DNA from: Liolophura sinensis
Lineage: Eukaryota > Mollusca > Polyplacophora > Chitonida > Chitonidae
Direction of reading: 5' to 3'
Assembly: GCF_032854445.1 (NCBI RefSeq)
Contig: NC_088302.1
Coordinates: forward strand, 40,306,191 to 40,370,190
Length of the DNA stretch: 64,000 nucleotides
Of the stretch, positions 1 through 13,300 are shown piece after piece. The stretch's first letter is position 1, and each line of letters opens with the position of its first letter. The notes beneath the pieces are model-generated. The model ran no database searches. It was not told the DNA's origin and saw only the letters and a program-made list of their open reading frames with translations. The translations under genes were made by a program, and so were the position numbers.

Positions 1-404
1 CTTTATGTTGTAGATGTTATGTTCTCTTAAGTATGATTGCATGAGTATGTAGATGAGTAGGATGCAAATCATCAGGTACATTGATATACTTAAGATGAGT
101 ATACATTTATATGTTGTGTTAACTAGTGTTATCTGGGCCCTGATCACAATTTTTTTTACTGGAGAGTTTTTTTGTAAACAGGAAGTTACTTTCTTCAAAC
201 AGGTAAAAATTAAAATTGGATTTTATTTATGAATGGGTTTTATTTTTGGGAAAGCTGACATGCAAAAAAAAACTTGGTATACATGTAGAATAGTGGTTAT
301 GCAGGTTTTTAGTTTTTGGAGGAGAGAAAGAAATTTAAGGAATGAATTATTTATTAGACTACTGTTTATTGCCACACCTGAGAATTTTTCACTTGTGTGA
401 TAGC

Positions 405-675
405 GGTTAGTTTTGTGCATAGAGGAATCTGAAAAGCAAGAAAACAGGACTGGTTGGCCCAGTGACAGTATAATGTGACTGGGTGGGGTGTCATGTCTGG
501 TGTCTTCAGCATGACACTTCAGTGGCAGCAGCATGCCAGCACTTTGGTGGCATGGACTCACCCTGCCCACAAGAAGACACTGTAAATTTGTATATGTATG
601 TACATACACCTAATAACACCTCATCATCAAATGACTGAAACATTGTTAAGTACGACATAAAACCCCAAGCATGTA
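405..675 (+). mobile_element. SINE-B copy, old, head missing
   Basis: It matches the body and tail of the better copy at 30237-30591: a shared ACAGGACTGGTTGGCC-type body, TGACTGGGTGGGGTGT, and a tail ending TTAAGTACGACATAAAACCCC. The tRNA-like head is not recognisable. Confidence 0.7.
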
Positions 676-1240
676 TATTCTATGGTGTATGTATATGTAT
701 ACAGTGCACATTGCTTTAGGTTATTTTTGTTTTAATAATTTGTCATTTACACAACAGCAGTCTAACCTAACAAACCTAAGAAAAGCCTAGATGCACATGT
801 ACTTGAAGGTTTAGTACTGTTTTATATCAACAGATCAGCTCATATCATGTTTAACGATGATCATATATACATGTAGGTAGTGTGCGAATAATGTGTTTTT
901 GACAGTGAAATTACTGGGCACATTGACCATGTATACAAGTTTGTCTTGATCTCTCCACACATTCAAGTTCAACATGATACTTCGGTGTTAATTAAGCATC
1001 ACAAAAATGTGTGATTAACAGATTTTCTGAACATTGTTCTTGCTTAACTGGTTTGTAAAGAAAAACAAAAAAGGATTATGTACAGCCGAGTTGAGTTTCC
1101 TCTGGGGATGCCCCCTTGCAGCCCAAACCAGTTCATGTATATTATCATCAGTGTTGACATTGAAGAGATCCTTGCCATGGTGCCTTTTTGTGGTGGTATA
1201 AATATTAAAGCCCCCATGGTAATTTGTTGATTTGTTGCAG

Positions 1241-1353
1241 TTTCGCTTGGCCTGGCTATCGCTCTGCCCATCTGTATCGCTGTTGTCATCCTCCTGCTGG
1301 CTGTAATACTGCGGTTGTTGCTCCGTAAACGTAAGAAGGGACTGCAGAAAGAG
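1241..1353 (+). CDS. Exon: transmembrane helix and stop-transfer
   Basis: The acceptor is TTTGTTGCAG and the donor GAG|GTAAGTT. After two bases that finish a split codon, the only frame open to the donor reads a run of Leu, Ile, Val and Ala, then RLLLRKRKKGLQKE. This is a typical single-pass helix with positive residues on the cytoplasmic side. The exon is entered in phase 1 and left in phase 0. The preceding ectodomain exons are not in the window, so the topology (outside N-terminus, SH3 domains in the cytoplasm) is inferred. Confidence 0.7.
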
Positions 1354-4300
1354 GTAAGTTAACCAATAGATCTTGTTCCATTTATGCACAGCTGGAAATG
1401 TCTTGCTGACTGTGGGCTCTAGCTAACATGCAAGGTTGTGGTGAATTATTTTCAAAACTGAATGAACTGAAAATTGCAATTTTTCAGCCATATTGTTGCA
1501 AAACATTTCAATCTGAAACTGTATACACTTGACATATTACAATGGTATATGATTAAGGAAAAAAACTTCTGACTTAAATACAGAAATTGAAGTGAGAGGC
1601 TCAAAAAATTCCTCTTTAAAAGTCAAACATGCATTACTTCTGTTGATGACTCAATGAACATCAAGGTACATGTGAGATTCTGCGTTTTAAAAGTGTGTGA
1701 AAGGTAGCAATGTCTGGTTGAACTTCAGTTTGATGCCAAGATGGTTAAGGTTTTAGGTTGAGATTATTATGTTATATTTTGTAGCTGTGTGCTAGGTTGG
1801 ATAAGGTTTTAGATTGAGGTTGTGATGTTACATTTTCTAGTTTAGTGCTAGGTTGGATAAGGTTTTAGATTAAGATTATGGTGTTACACTTTGTAGCTCA
1901 GTGCTAGGTTGGGTAAGGTTTTAGATTGAGATTATGATGTTACATTTTGTAACTCTGTGCTAGGTTGGATAAGGTTTTATTATGATGTTATGATGTTGTT
2001 ATTTGTAGTTCTGTGCTAGGTTGGATGAGGTTTTAGATTGACATTATGATGTTGTTATTTGTAGTTCTGTGCTAGGTTGGATAAGGTTTTAGATTGAGGT
2101 TATGATGTTACATTTTGTAGTTCAGTGCTAGGTTGGGTAAGGTTTTAGATCGAGGTTATGATGTTACGTTTTGTAACTCTGCTAGGTTGTATGAGGTTTT
2201 AGATTGACATTATGATGTTGCATTTTGTAGTTCAGTGCTAGGTTGGATAAGGTTTTAGATTGAGATTATGATGTTACATTTTGTAACTCAGTGCTAGGTT
2301 GGATGAGGTTTTAGATTGAGGTTATGATGTTACATTTTGTAACTCTGTGCTAGGTTGGGTAAGGTTTTAGATTGAGGTTATGATGTTGCATTTTGTAACT
2401 CTGCTAGGTTGGATGAGGTTTTAGATTGAGGTTATGATGTTACATTTTGTAACTCTGCTAGGTTGGATGAGGTTTTAGATTGAGGTTATGATGTTGCATT
2501 TTGTAGTTCAGTGCTAGGTTGGATAAGGTTTTAGATTGAGGTTATGATGTTACATTTTGTAACTCTGTGCTAGGTTGGGTAAGGTTTTAGATTGAGGTTA
2601 TGATGTTACATTTTGTAACTCTGTGCTAGGTTGGATAAGGTTTTAGATTGACATGATGTTGTTATTTGTAGTTCAGTGCTAGGTTGGGCGAGGTTTTAGA
2701 TTGAGGTTATGATGTTACATTTTGTAGTTCATTGCTAGGCCGGATAAGGTTTTAGATTGACATTATGATGTTGTTATTTGTAGTTCTGTGCTAGGTTGGA
2801 TAAGGTTTTAGATTGAGGTTATGATGTTACATTTTGTAGTTCATTGCTAGGCCGGATAAGGTTTTAGATTGACATTATGGTGTTGTATTTTGTAGTTTAG
2901 TGCTAGGTTGGAGGAGGTTTTAGATTGACATTATGATGTTGTTATTTGTAGTTCTGTGCTAGGTTGGGCGAGGTTTTAGATTGAGGTTATGATGTTGTTA
3001 TTTGTAGTTCTGTGCTAGGTTGGGCGAGGTTTTAGATCGACATTATGATGTTGTTATTTGTAGTTCTGTGCTAGGTTGGATGAGGTTTTAGATTGAGGTT
3101 ATGATATTGTATTTTGTAGTTCAGTGCTAGGTTGGGCGAGGTTTTAGATCGACATTATGATGTTGTATTTTGTAGTTTAGTGCTAGGTTAGATAAGGTTT
3201 TAGATTGAGGTTAGGATATTACATTTTGTAGTTCTGTGCTAGGTTGGGCGAGGTTTTAGATTGACATTGTGATGTTACATTTTGTAGCTCTGTGCTAGGT
3301 TGGGCGAGGTTTTAGATTGACATGATGATGTTGTATTTTGTAGTTTAGTGCTGGGTTGGATGAGGTTTTAGATTGAGGTTATGATATTACATTTTGTAGT
3401 TCTGTGCTAGGTTGGGCGAGGTTTTAGATTGACATGATGATGTTGTATTTTGTAGTTTAGTGCTAGGTTGGATGAGGTTTTAGATTGAGGTTATGATATT
3501 ACATTTTGTAGTTCTGTGCTAGGTTGGGCGAGATTTTAGATCGACATTATGATGTTGTTATTTGTAGTTCTGTGCTAGGTTGGATGAGGTTTTAGATTGA
3601 GGTTATGATATTGTATTTTGTAGTTTAGTGCTAGGTTGGATGAGGTTTTAGATCGACATTATGATGTTGTTATTTGTAGTTCTGTGCTAGGTTGGATGAG
3701 GTTTTAGATTGAGGTTATGATATTGTATTTTGTAGTTTAGTGCTAGGTTGGATGAGGTTTTAGATTGACATTATGATGTTGTTATTTGTAGTTCAGTGCT
3801 AGGTTGGATAAGGTTTTAGATTGAGGTTATGATGTTACATTTTGTAGTTCATTGCTAGGCTGGATAAGGTTTTAGATAGACATTATGGTGTTGTATTTTG
3901 TAGTTTAGTGCTAGGTTGGATGAGGTTTTAGATTGACATTATGATGTTGTTATTTGTAGTTCTGTGCTAGGTTGGATAAGGTTTTAGATTGAGGTTATGA
4001 TGTTACATTTTGTAGTTCATTGCTAGGCTGGATAAGGTTTTAGATAGACATTATGGTGTTGTATTTTGTAGTTTAGTGCTAGGTTGGATGAGGTTTTAGA
4101 TTGACATTATGATGTTGTTATTTGTAGTTCTGTGCTAGGTTGGGCGAGGTTTTAGATCGACATTATGATTTTGTATTTTGTATTTCAGTGCTAGGTTGGA
4201 TGAGGTTTTAGATTGACATTATGATTTTGTATTTTGTAACTCTGTGCTAGGTTGGATGAGGTTTTAGATTGACATTATGATTTTGTATTTTGTAACTCTG

Positions 4301-7300
4301 TGCTAGATTGAGCGAGGTTTTATATTTGGGTCATGACTCAGTGCAAGGGCGAGCTATTTCAGATGTGTAGTTTCCTGTTAGCTACAATGCAAGGTTTTGT
4401 TGAGATCCAGCATTTAACCTTGAATAAATACGGAAGCTTTTACGTGTATCTTACAAAAATGTTCATTTTGAACAGTGGGCATTCTTTGTGGAGTTAGATT
4501 ATATGTAATATATGCAATATATGCAATAAATCAAAGTAGTTAGTCTTTACTGCCCTGAAATCAAGCCAGCTGTTGATGTTCATAGACAAAAAGATTTGTT
4601 TGTACTTGTACCTCTGATGCAAAGCACATGTACATCTGGTCCCGTTTCTTCAAAACTGTTTTTAGACATAATGCTAGATTTAACTTAAAGATATGTTTTC
4701 AGTTTTGTACTTGACTAAAAAACAATTTGCAAAACAGTGTATTAAATGTGAATTACATGTAAATTTGATGCTGTTGTACTTTGCATCAGAAGTGCATTGG
4801 CAACTGATTTGGGCTTAAATCTTATATAAATATAAAATATGGCTTAATACCAGTATTAGTTAATACACTTTCAAAGAACTGGACCCTGGTATTAAGATAC
4901 AAGGTATTAAATCTTCTTTTCATGTATCATTGTTCCAGTATCATTGTAGCTTTATAATGTTTTTATTGCATTAGATAATTGTACATGTATCCTATTTTCC
5001 ACTTAAAAAATTTTATTTATTTTTTTTATGGAACAAATTTGTTTTTGATTTATCCATGCATAACCATCTTTGATGTTTGATGATCATTATCAGGTGATCT
5101 GTTTAACAGAAATCACGATATGACAGCTGTATGTGACCTCTGACCTGTCATGTTCATGACATCCTCCTCACTCACACAGATACCCCAACATGCTCATATG
5201 ATGCTAATCTTCACTCGGCCTGTATCAGAACATTGTTGATTTCACTTATCAGTTTATGCGTACATGCTTAAAGACTTCTTGTGCATACATATTTGAATAG
5301 ATTTAACTAACTAAAGGTCATCTGTTAATGTTTACATTAGTAAACTTTGTATGACATGTGAATTTGACCATTTGATTCTGGTGTATACTGGTTATGTGTA
5401 TAAGTGTGTAAATATTGATACATATGGGTGAAGTCCGTGTGATATTGATTTTAGATCTTAGATATCGTATTGGTGGAATCTGTTATATTTAAGAATCAGG
5501 GTCATATCAATGTGGAGATTATCACTGATGGAAACTGTTCAAGCCCAGCTCATGCTGGCTTCCTCTCCGGCCGTACATGGGAAGGTCTGCCAGCAGCCTG
5601 CGGATGCTTGTGGGTTTCCCCCGGGCTCTGCCCGGTTTCCTCCCACCATATTGCTTCCGCCGTAGTATAAGTGAAATATTCTTGAGTACAGCGTAAAACA
5701 CCAATCAATCAAATCATTCAGTAGTGAGCTGGCCCTGGTCTAGTGATTAGAACCACTTTCACATGAGGTGTGAGTTCAAACCCAACCTTGGGCCAGGAAT
5801 TTGTACATTACCTAACTCTCAAAGGTAGTGGGGCCTTCATGACAATACACATTTGAGAATGCTCAAGTGACTGTGTACGCAGTGTAGTCTTCCACCAATA
5901 TGGTGCACGTCAACATTAACGTGCCAAAGGCGCTCTGGTTTTCTCCATCATTAAAACTGATGGCCACTGTGTAAGTAAAATGTTGTTGAGTATGCTGTTA
6001 AACAGTGGTCAAAAAAAAATAAACTGTATTTGTTACTGTATTTTGTTTGTCAGAGGGCAGAAAATGACAAAGAGCTATGGATGAACACGACTTTAGAGTT
6101 ACCCCCCTTGCCTCCCTCCCCTGTCAGTTTGGAGAATGGACACATCATTCCTCTCTCACAAGCAGATCCACAAAAAAATGGTAGGAAATATGTATTTTAC
6201 TCAAATATCTGTTACTTCAGAAAACCTCAAAAGAAAGAGAAGATATACTGTAGTCAAGTTTAATGGTGGGGGAAATTTCATCTACACTGACACAGTAAAA
6301 TAACATTGGCTCAGACGGGGAAAGCATCGGCTTGCTGCAGCTGTCAAGTCTTTGACTAATGAGATGGCATATTCTAATCCTGTTGCTCAGAAGATTTGTG
6401 TGGTACGTGTACTTGCTAAGGATGGTTGTTTACTCTAGTCTGATTTCTCTTTCCTCGAACCTTTAGCCCAAATGCATGATAAAAGTGAAAAATCTTACAC
6501 CAATCAAATAAATAAATAATAATCTCAGCGTTCTACTTTTTCAGCTGGTAGTTCGGAGTATGAAGTAATCCACGAGTTTGATGCGAGACTGGACAGTCAG
6601 TTGTCATTAACAATGGGGCAGTCACTAAGAGTGGTCGAAAAGGCCGACAATGGTTGGTGGAGAGGTTGTCATGGCAACAAATCAGGCTGGTTTCCTGGGG
6701 AGTATGTGAAACCTTTGAATGAAAAAAATGACCCAGGTATGAATTTCAGGGTCAAATTTTGTGTGATGTGGTGTACGTGACAGATAGTGATTGCTAAAAC
6801 AATATGACACAGAACTGACAATGTGCCCAAAAATTTTGTAGATATTTTTGTAAATATTAGGAAATCCTGTATGTACAGTTCAATATCAGGTACATGTATC
6901 AACATTTCAATATCAGGTACATGTATCAACAGTTCAATATCAGGTACATGTATCAACAGTCAATATCAGGTACATGTATCACAGTTCAATATCAGGTACA
7001 TGTATCAACAGTCAATATCAGGTACATGTATCAACAGTCAATATCAGGTACATGTATCAACAGTTCAATATCAGGGACATGTATCAACAGTTCAATATCT
7101 TTCAGATGTGAATTAGTGTAATATTTTGAATATTAATGTAGATATATGTGCGTTTCAATAGGAGGTCATGAAAATTCAATGTTTATGTGTGAATTAGTGT
7201 AATATTTTGAATACCTTGTATTCAGTCTTTTGAGCCACCTTTGCAACAAACATTTTTAAACATTCTGAGAGAACTATAGAGTGAAGAGAAAAAATTTGCA

Positions 7301-10300
7301 CAGTTTTATTAAGCTTACGTCTTTAGTGACACAAATAATCATTTTAAGTGTCATGTTCGTAATAAGTGTATGCATAAATTCCACTGGAAGATATGCTTTA
7401 GTGGTTGAAAGATTTACAGTGTGTGTATTTTAAAAGACAAGGCAGCACCTGGCTAAAACATATTTCAGTCGAAAGTAGTATTCTCAAGCTTTTTAAAAAG
7501 TATCATACTTTATTATTTCAATGAGATTTCAGTGAATAACATGTAGAACAGAATTTCAATATTACACAAATGGCTGGTGTGAATTGAGGCAGACATCATG
7601 AGAATTTTATCCAAAACCTGTTGCTATCAGATTGCGCAACCTTAGTTGTGATTTAGCCCTGTGATTTTTGAGATCATCTACAACAACTTAGTGGGTTTCC
7701 CCACAGTAACAGACAGTAACAGTCTCTGCCCAAACGGCATTCATCTCCCTAGTAGATCCAACTTAGACATGCTGTTCAAATTATTAAAATACCTTTTTGA
7801 TCATTCATGTTACTGTTTAGTCATCAGTTTCATTAGGAAAAATTCATTAGGGATGCCGAAGGTTGACAAGAATGAGAAGATGGCATCTCACTGGAAAATG
7901 CTTAAAATTAATTAAATCTTATGATATAAGTTTATGAGAATTATTGATGAATTCTCCTTTGTCTTTCTTTCATGCAAGGGATGATTTTTTTCTTTTTTTT
8001 TTATAATATACCGCAGAGTTATTGAAACGCTATGTTCATGTCGAGGTGATGACTAGGTCAGCACTGCTCTCATCTTAGAAGCCACCACTACAAAACTGAA
8101 GCATAAACTTCAGTGTCAGTTGAATGCCTAGATCAGCCTCAGTGGTGCTTAGATTTATTTCCATTTGTTCCAGAATTGAGCATGAATCTGGTTGTACAAG
8201 CATCCTGTTGTAATTTTGTAAACATATAATAGGGGTCAAAATCATCAGCACAACCCCTCTGAAGACTATGACCTGAACCAGGAATATCCCGGCTGTGCAT
8301 CTGCAGGCCACTTAAACTGTTAATGATATAGCAGGCTTACTGTATCAACTGTGTCCAGACGAAGTTTCACTAAACTTTTACAGGGTTGAAAAAAATCTAA
8401 AAAAGGATTTAAAGCAGCTTTATTATACTTTAAACAATAGTTTATCAGTGGACATAAGCATTAGTCAGGTGCTGTCTTTCACTTTAATAGGGGATCATGA
8501 ATATTCATCCTGTACTTTGACTTTCTAGAAATATTGGAGATTTCCAAGATTTCTGAAGTATCTGATGTCGACCAGAGCTTCACACCGTCTAATTCAGTCA
8601 AGCCAGCCGTCAGTTCCTTTCTCATCCGAAAGAAAGGTCAGGAAGATAAGTCCCCCGCTGAACTCCTGAAGGAGAGCAAAGGTCAAGGTTACAGTACAGA
8701 TCAGAATGCCAATGGAGTTATCCCTAATGGGAACATACAGCCAGCTGAAAAGGACACGCAGGAGGATATGAAACAGGTGCAGATTGTATGAACTATTAAC
8801 AGACACACATAAGTAATAAATAAATTTATAAAAATAAATCAAATAAATAAATAAATACATGTATATGTATGCATTACTTGTGTATATAGTAGTTTCTGGT
8901 TTTGATTGGCTGCATGCATGACCAAAGATTGCCTTAGCTTCTGCCACTAGCCTATCACCAATATGGTTGTGAGTTCAAAACCAGGTACAGCTCTTTCCGG
9001 CTACAGGCTTTTGTTCGTAGGTGTGTTGGTTATTTAGACAGGTGTGATGTTTTTTTCAAACTTTGAACAGTTTTCTGAACCAGAGACTTGACTGTCATTA
9101 TTGCATGAGCCAAATGCTCTTCAGTATGGTGTAAAGCACTTTTCAAGCAAATAAGCAATCTTCATACCCTGCTGTTGCTGGGTCAGCTACCTTGTTGTTT
9201 CAGGGATATCTGTTGCTAAAAATTTGAGTTTTAATAGTTTACTGTTTGGGACCCCTAATGTTTTGATCCATCACCTGTACACACCATTCTCTTGAGGACA
9301 GAGGATTCAAGTTTTTACCGAGTGTCTTAAGTATACGATATTTTGTATACAACATAAATTACATCACTAATTATTAAATAACAAGCCTACTTAGAGGCAT
9401 TTATGGCCGACAAATACATGTATATGCAACGCATTGCTTTCTCTGAAGTCTGCGCTGTACATGACTGCTCTGTACAGCTGTAGTGGTGTTTCAGAATTGG
9501 GAAACGAACTGGAGATCTTTGGCTTGTAAGCAGGTAAATTTCCCAGGGTTTCATGTTGGATACAAATTACGCATAAATATTTGACATTGCTGCGTGTGAT
9601 GTTTCTCAGCCTTATATACAACAAAAGGTGCTTTAAAAAACCTATATTGTATATGTATATATGTGTATGTAATGAGTCATATCAGTAAGTCACAGAAGCC
9701 CTGCAATTTATAAAATTCAAACCACTGATGTATGAAAACTCAAAACCAGTGATTTTTGGTACCAGTATCTGTTAGCACTATTCCAATTTAGTTTTTGCTG
9801 TTACTTTGGAATAGCCCAATTAATTACCTTTCACAAAATACCAGCCTCGTCTGTACAAATGCCACGCTCAAAATTGGTGAAAAAGTTACAAAGATTATAA
9901 AGCAAGTCACATTATAACTTTAGAATCATTTTAACAATTTAAATACTACAGGTACGAGTCTGGCATTTAATGCTTGAAACTTGATCGTGCGAATAATACA
10001 TTGCCTACAGTCTACATTCGATGTTGTTACATTGAACTGGCAATTGCATGAATGTCGTAAAATGACACACTGACCATGGCGCCACCATGGACAGACTGTC
10101 GGCAAACTGTTGGCCGACCCTTCACGAGCCCTGCGAGGATGCTAAGCAGAGGATGACTGCATGTTTGATCAGGGTCCGACCAGGCTCGATGTATAGTGGG
10201 CGTATGATACACAGACCATCTGACCACAATGGGCGTAGGATTTATGGTTAGAAATCTGGCTGTACTGTATGTCCTTATAAAAGATACATTTGATCTATAT

Positions 10301-13300
10301 GTGTTTCTTGTCACAGGAGAGCAAAGATGCTGCATTAAATTCCCTCGAAATTGGATCCTCAGTGGATGTTAACCTGTCAGATTTTCACGGTAAGAGTCTT
10401 CTTACAATCTGTGCGCTACCTGATTCCTCAACCTTTTTGCATTTTATTTGCACTTTCAGTGCCATTTTCAGTGCAATTTATGTGCAATTTCATTTTTGAG
10501 ACAACTACATTGGTTGGATTAGGAAATTTCAGGGATTTGCCAAAAGTATCATTTTATCACTCTACACTTAATATTTCCTTGAGAATATGCTCAGATAAAC
10601 ACCTTGCAAACATGGGAAAAAGTTGAAGGATTAAAAGTATACCTGTGAGCAGATCCAAGACTTGGTTGGAAATAATTTACTAGTCTACCATTCTTTTGAT
10701 ATGTATTAATATACGGGTGTCTTGTAATTTACTTTGTTTCTTAAATAAAATGAATTATGATCTAACCCCCATATACTTTGGCTGTGAGGTGTTTGCATAC
10801 AACCATTACATACATGTACCAGTCATGAATTTGACAACAATTGTAGTAAGGTCTTATGTCAGCTAGAGATAAGAGGAAATGACTAAAATGTGTTTTACAT
10901 GTAACTCGTCATGTTTACAGAGGAAGCAAACCTAAGCATGGATGAGAAGTACCGTGTCTGTTACCAATGGCAACCAGACCCATCAAATCCGAACCGAGTC
11001 AGTCTCAATGTGAATGACATTGTGACACGGCTTGAGGACATTGACGTGGGCTGGGTGCGGGTAAGGAAGGATGCCACAGGGGAGGAAGGGGTTGTGCCAC
11101 ACACCTACCTGGGAAGTTTGGAGGTGAGAACCTGTGGTTTTAAAGGCAAGATGCTGAATTTTATGGTGAAAAGAAAAGTCGCACTTATTAGAACAGTGTT
11201 GTGTGTTAGTTGTGTTGGGCTGTGCCTTCTGGTAATTTGATATGATGTCTTTTGGTATTTTGATGTTTTTAATTACACTATTTTTTGTGTTGTACAATAT
11301 ATTATAAAGTCTCAGTATTTTAAAATGTTTTGCAATAGTGTTACTGTACATGTGTCGTTCCATATTTTAATGCTCCTTAACTAGTTTGATTTAATTTGAT
11401 TGTTGATTAAGCTGTACTCAAGAATTCCTCACTTGTATGCTGGTGTCACAAGCTTTATTGGTGGTGAAAAGCAGGGTGCCTCAGGGTCAACCACCTTCCT
11501 CTTGGCATAGACCTGTTTTGAACTTTCCCACAGTTGTGTACTGTTGTGTATTGTTGTGTACTTGATATACACAAGTACTGGGCATGTTAATGTTAAAACT
11601 AAGATAACATGATAGTATGTGTATTTTTTATATGTATATCAAAGAAAAATATAATGCACAAAGCAATTTTATATTTTTTCTTTCAATATTAAGTAACATG
11701 TTATCTCAACAATTAGGGTAAGTATTCGTTACCAATTGTGGTTTCAGTTTCCACCAGATTTTCACATATAGGGACCAACCACTTTGTTTTCACGCTCTTG
11801 GATTGTTGCCCTAAAATGTGAAATTCTGGTGGAAATTGAAGACACAATTGATAATGAATACTTTGCCCAAATTGTTGAGTTAACATGTTCTTTAATACCG
11901 AGAGAAGACAGTATAAAGTTGCTTTCAGCATTTATATTTTCCTTGAGCACAGATGTGATGAGTATATATTCAGTTTTTTGTTTATACATGTATATCTCCT
12001 GACTGTTGACAATAGGACCCAGTGGTAGAGGCCTCACATAGGATCCAGGATCAGCTCCAAGTAAACAGACTGAGCTCTGGCCAGGAGCATCTCATGGGAA
12101 TAGGTAACAGTGATACTTCATGTTGTATGATATGAAGTTTTCTAGGCTGATTCTTTTGTCAATTGTTATAATTAATGATGGGCTTTGAGTATGACATTGG
12201 TAGTAATGGTACTAGATATTGGTTTCTGGGCTTGCATTGTCGTCCTGATTTAACCTTTGTGCTTACCCTGTGTATCTTGTAAGGTGAAATGGGGCTTAAA
12301 ATCACTGTGGTACTATCTCAGGTGCGTCAGAAGCAATTTGAAAGTCCCGACACAAAGGATGAGGGTCCAGGGGCTGTCTAGTCCCCAGAAACTAATTAAG
12401 ATGTTAGACAGCTGGAGATGCCCTGAAATCATTTTACAGAGTTTCCATTCTTCCCGTGGATCCATTGTAGCGCACATGTATGTGCATGGGCCTTCAGTTT
12501 GTTGGTCGCCATTAAATTGCTTTGACTTGATTTATTGTTTTTTTGTACCCAGTGCACTTTTGAAAATGACATGTTGCACAGGATCCATGAGATATCAACC
12601 AACCTCTCATATCCCCATTTTGTTTTTACCCCAGAGCACCGTGCCATCTACCCATACATTGCTCAGCATGCAGAGGATCTGAGTTTTGAGGAAGGGGAGA
12701 TAATCGTGGTTCTGAATGCCCTGGAAAATGGCTGGTGGCATGGCCTGAAGGGAGAAGAAGCTGGCTGGTTTCCAGGTTCCTATGTGGAGGTATGCATGTT
12801 AGGGACTAGTTTATTTGAAAAAGTACTAAAGTTTTTTGCGCTTAAGATCTATATTTCTTGCCTGACCAATGACATCACATGCGAGAATCCAGTATCTTCT
12901 TGTACTGAGTTGGCCGGTTGGTTGCTATGGGAGGTTTTTCCTGTACCTAGCCAATTATGGCATTTTCCTTCAGTCTGTGATCAGTTTCCCCCAACCATAA
13001 ATCTTCTGCTGTCAAGTTCTGTTGGTGTTTCAACCAATCTGATGTCAACTAATTAAAGAGTGGTCTACAGGATGTAAATCATAGGAGTGCAAACCTCCTA
13101 CGTCAAGTTTGACAACCAGTAGGATCTGTATATAAGTTTTGTATGTATAAGAAATTCCTTTGTAGCTCGCCTGTACAAAGTAAAGGGGCGGGGGGGGGGG
13201 GAGGTCAGTGTCAGTGAAGCTTTTTTTTAGCTCCTGTATAATGGGCTCTCATACATGGATTGAAGGTTAAGCGTTTTTTTTAGCTCCTGTTTAATGGGCT

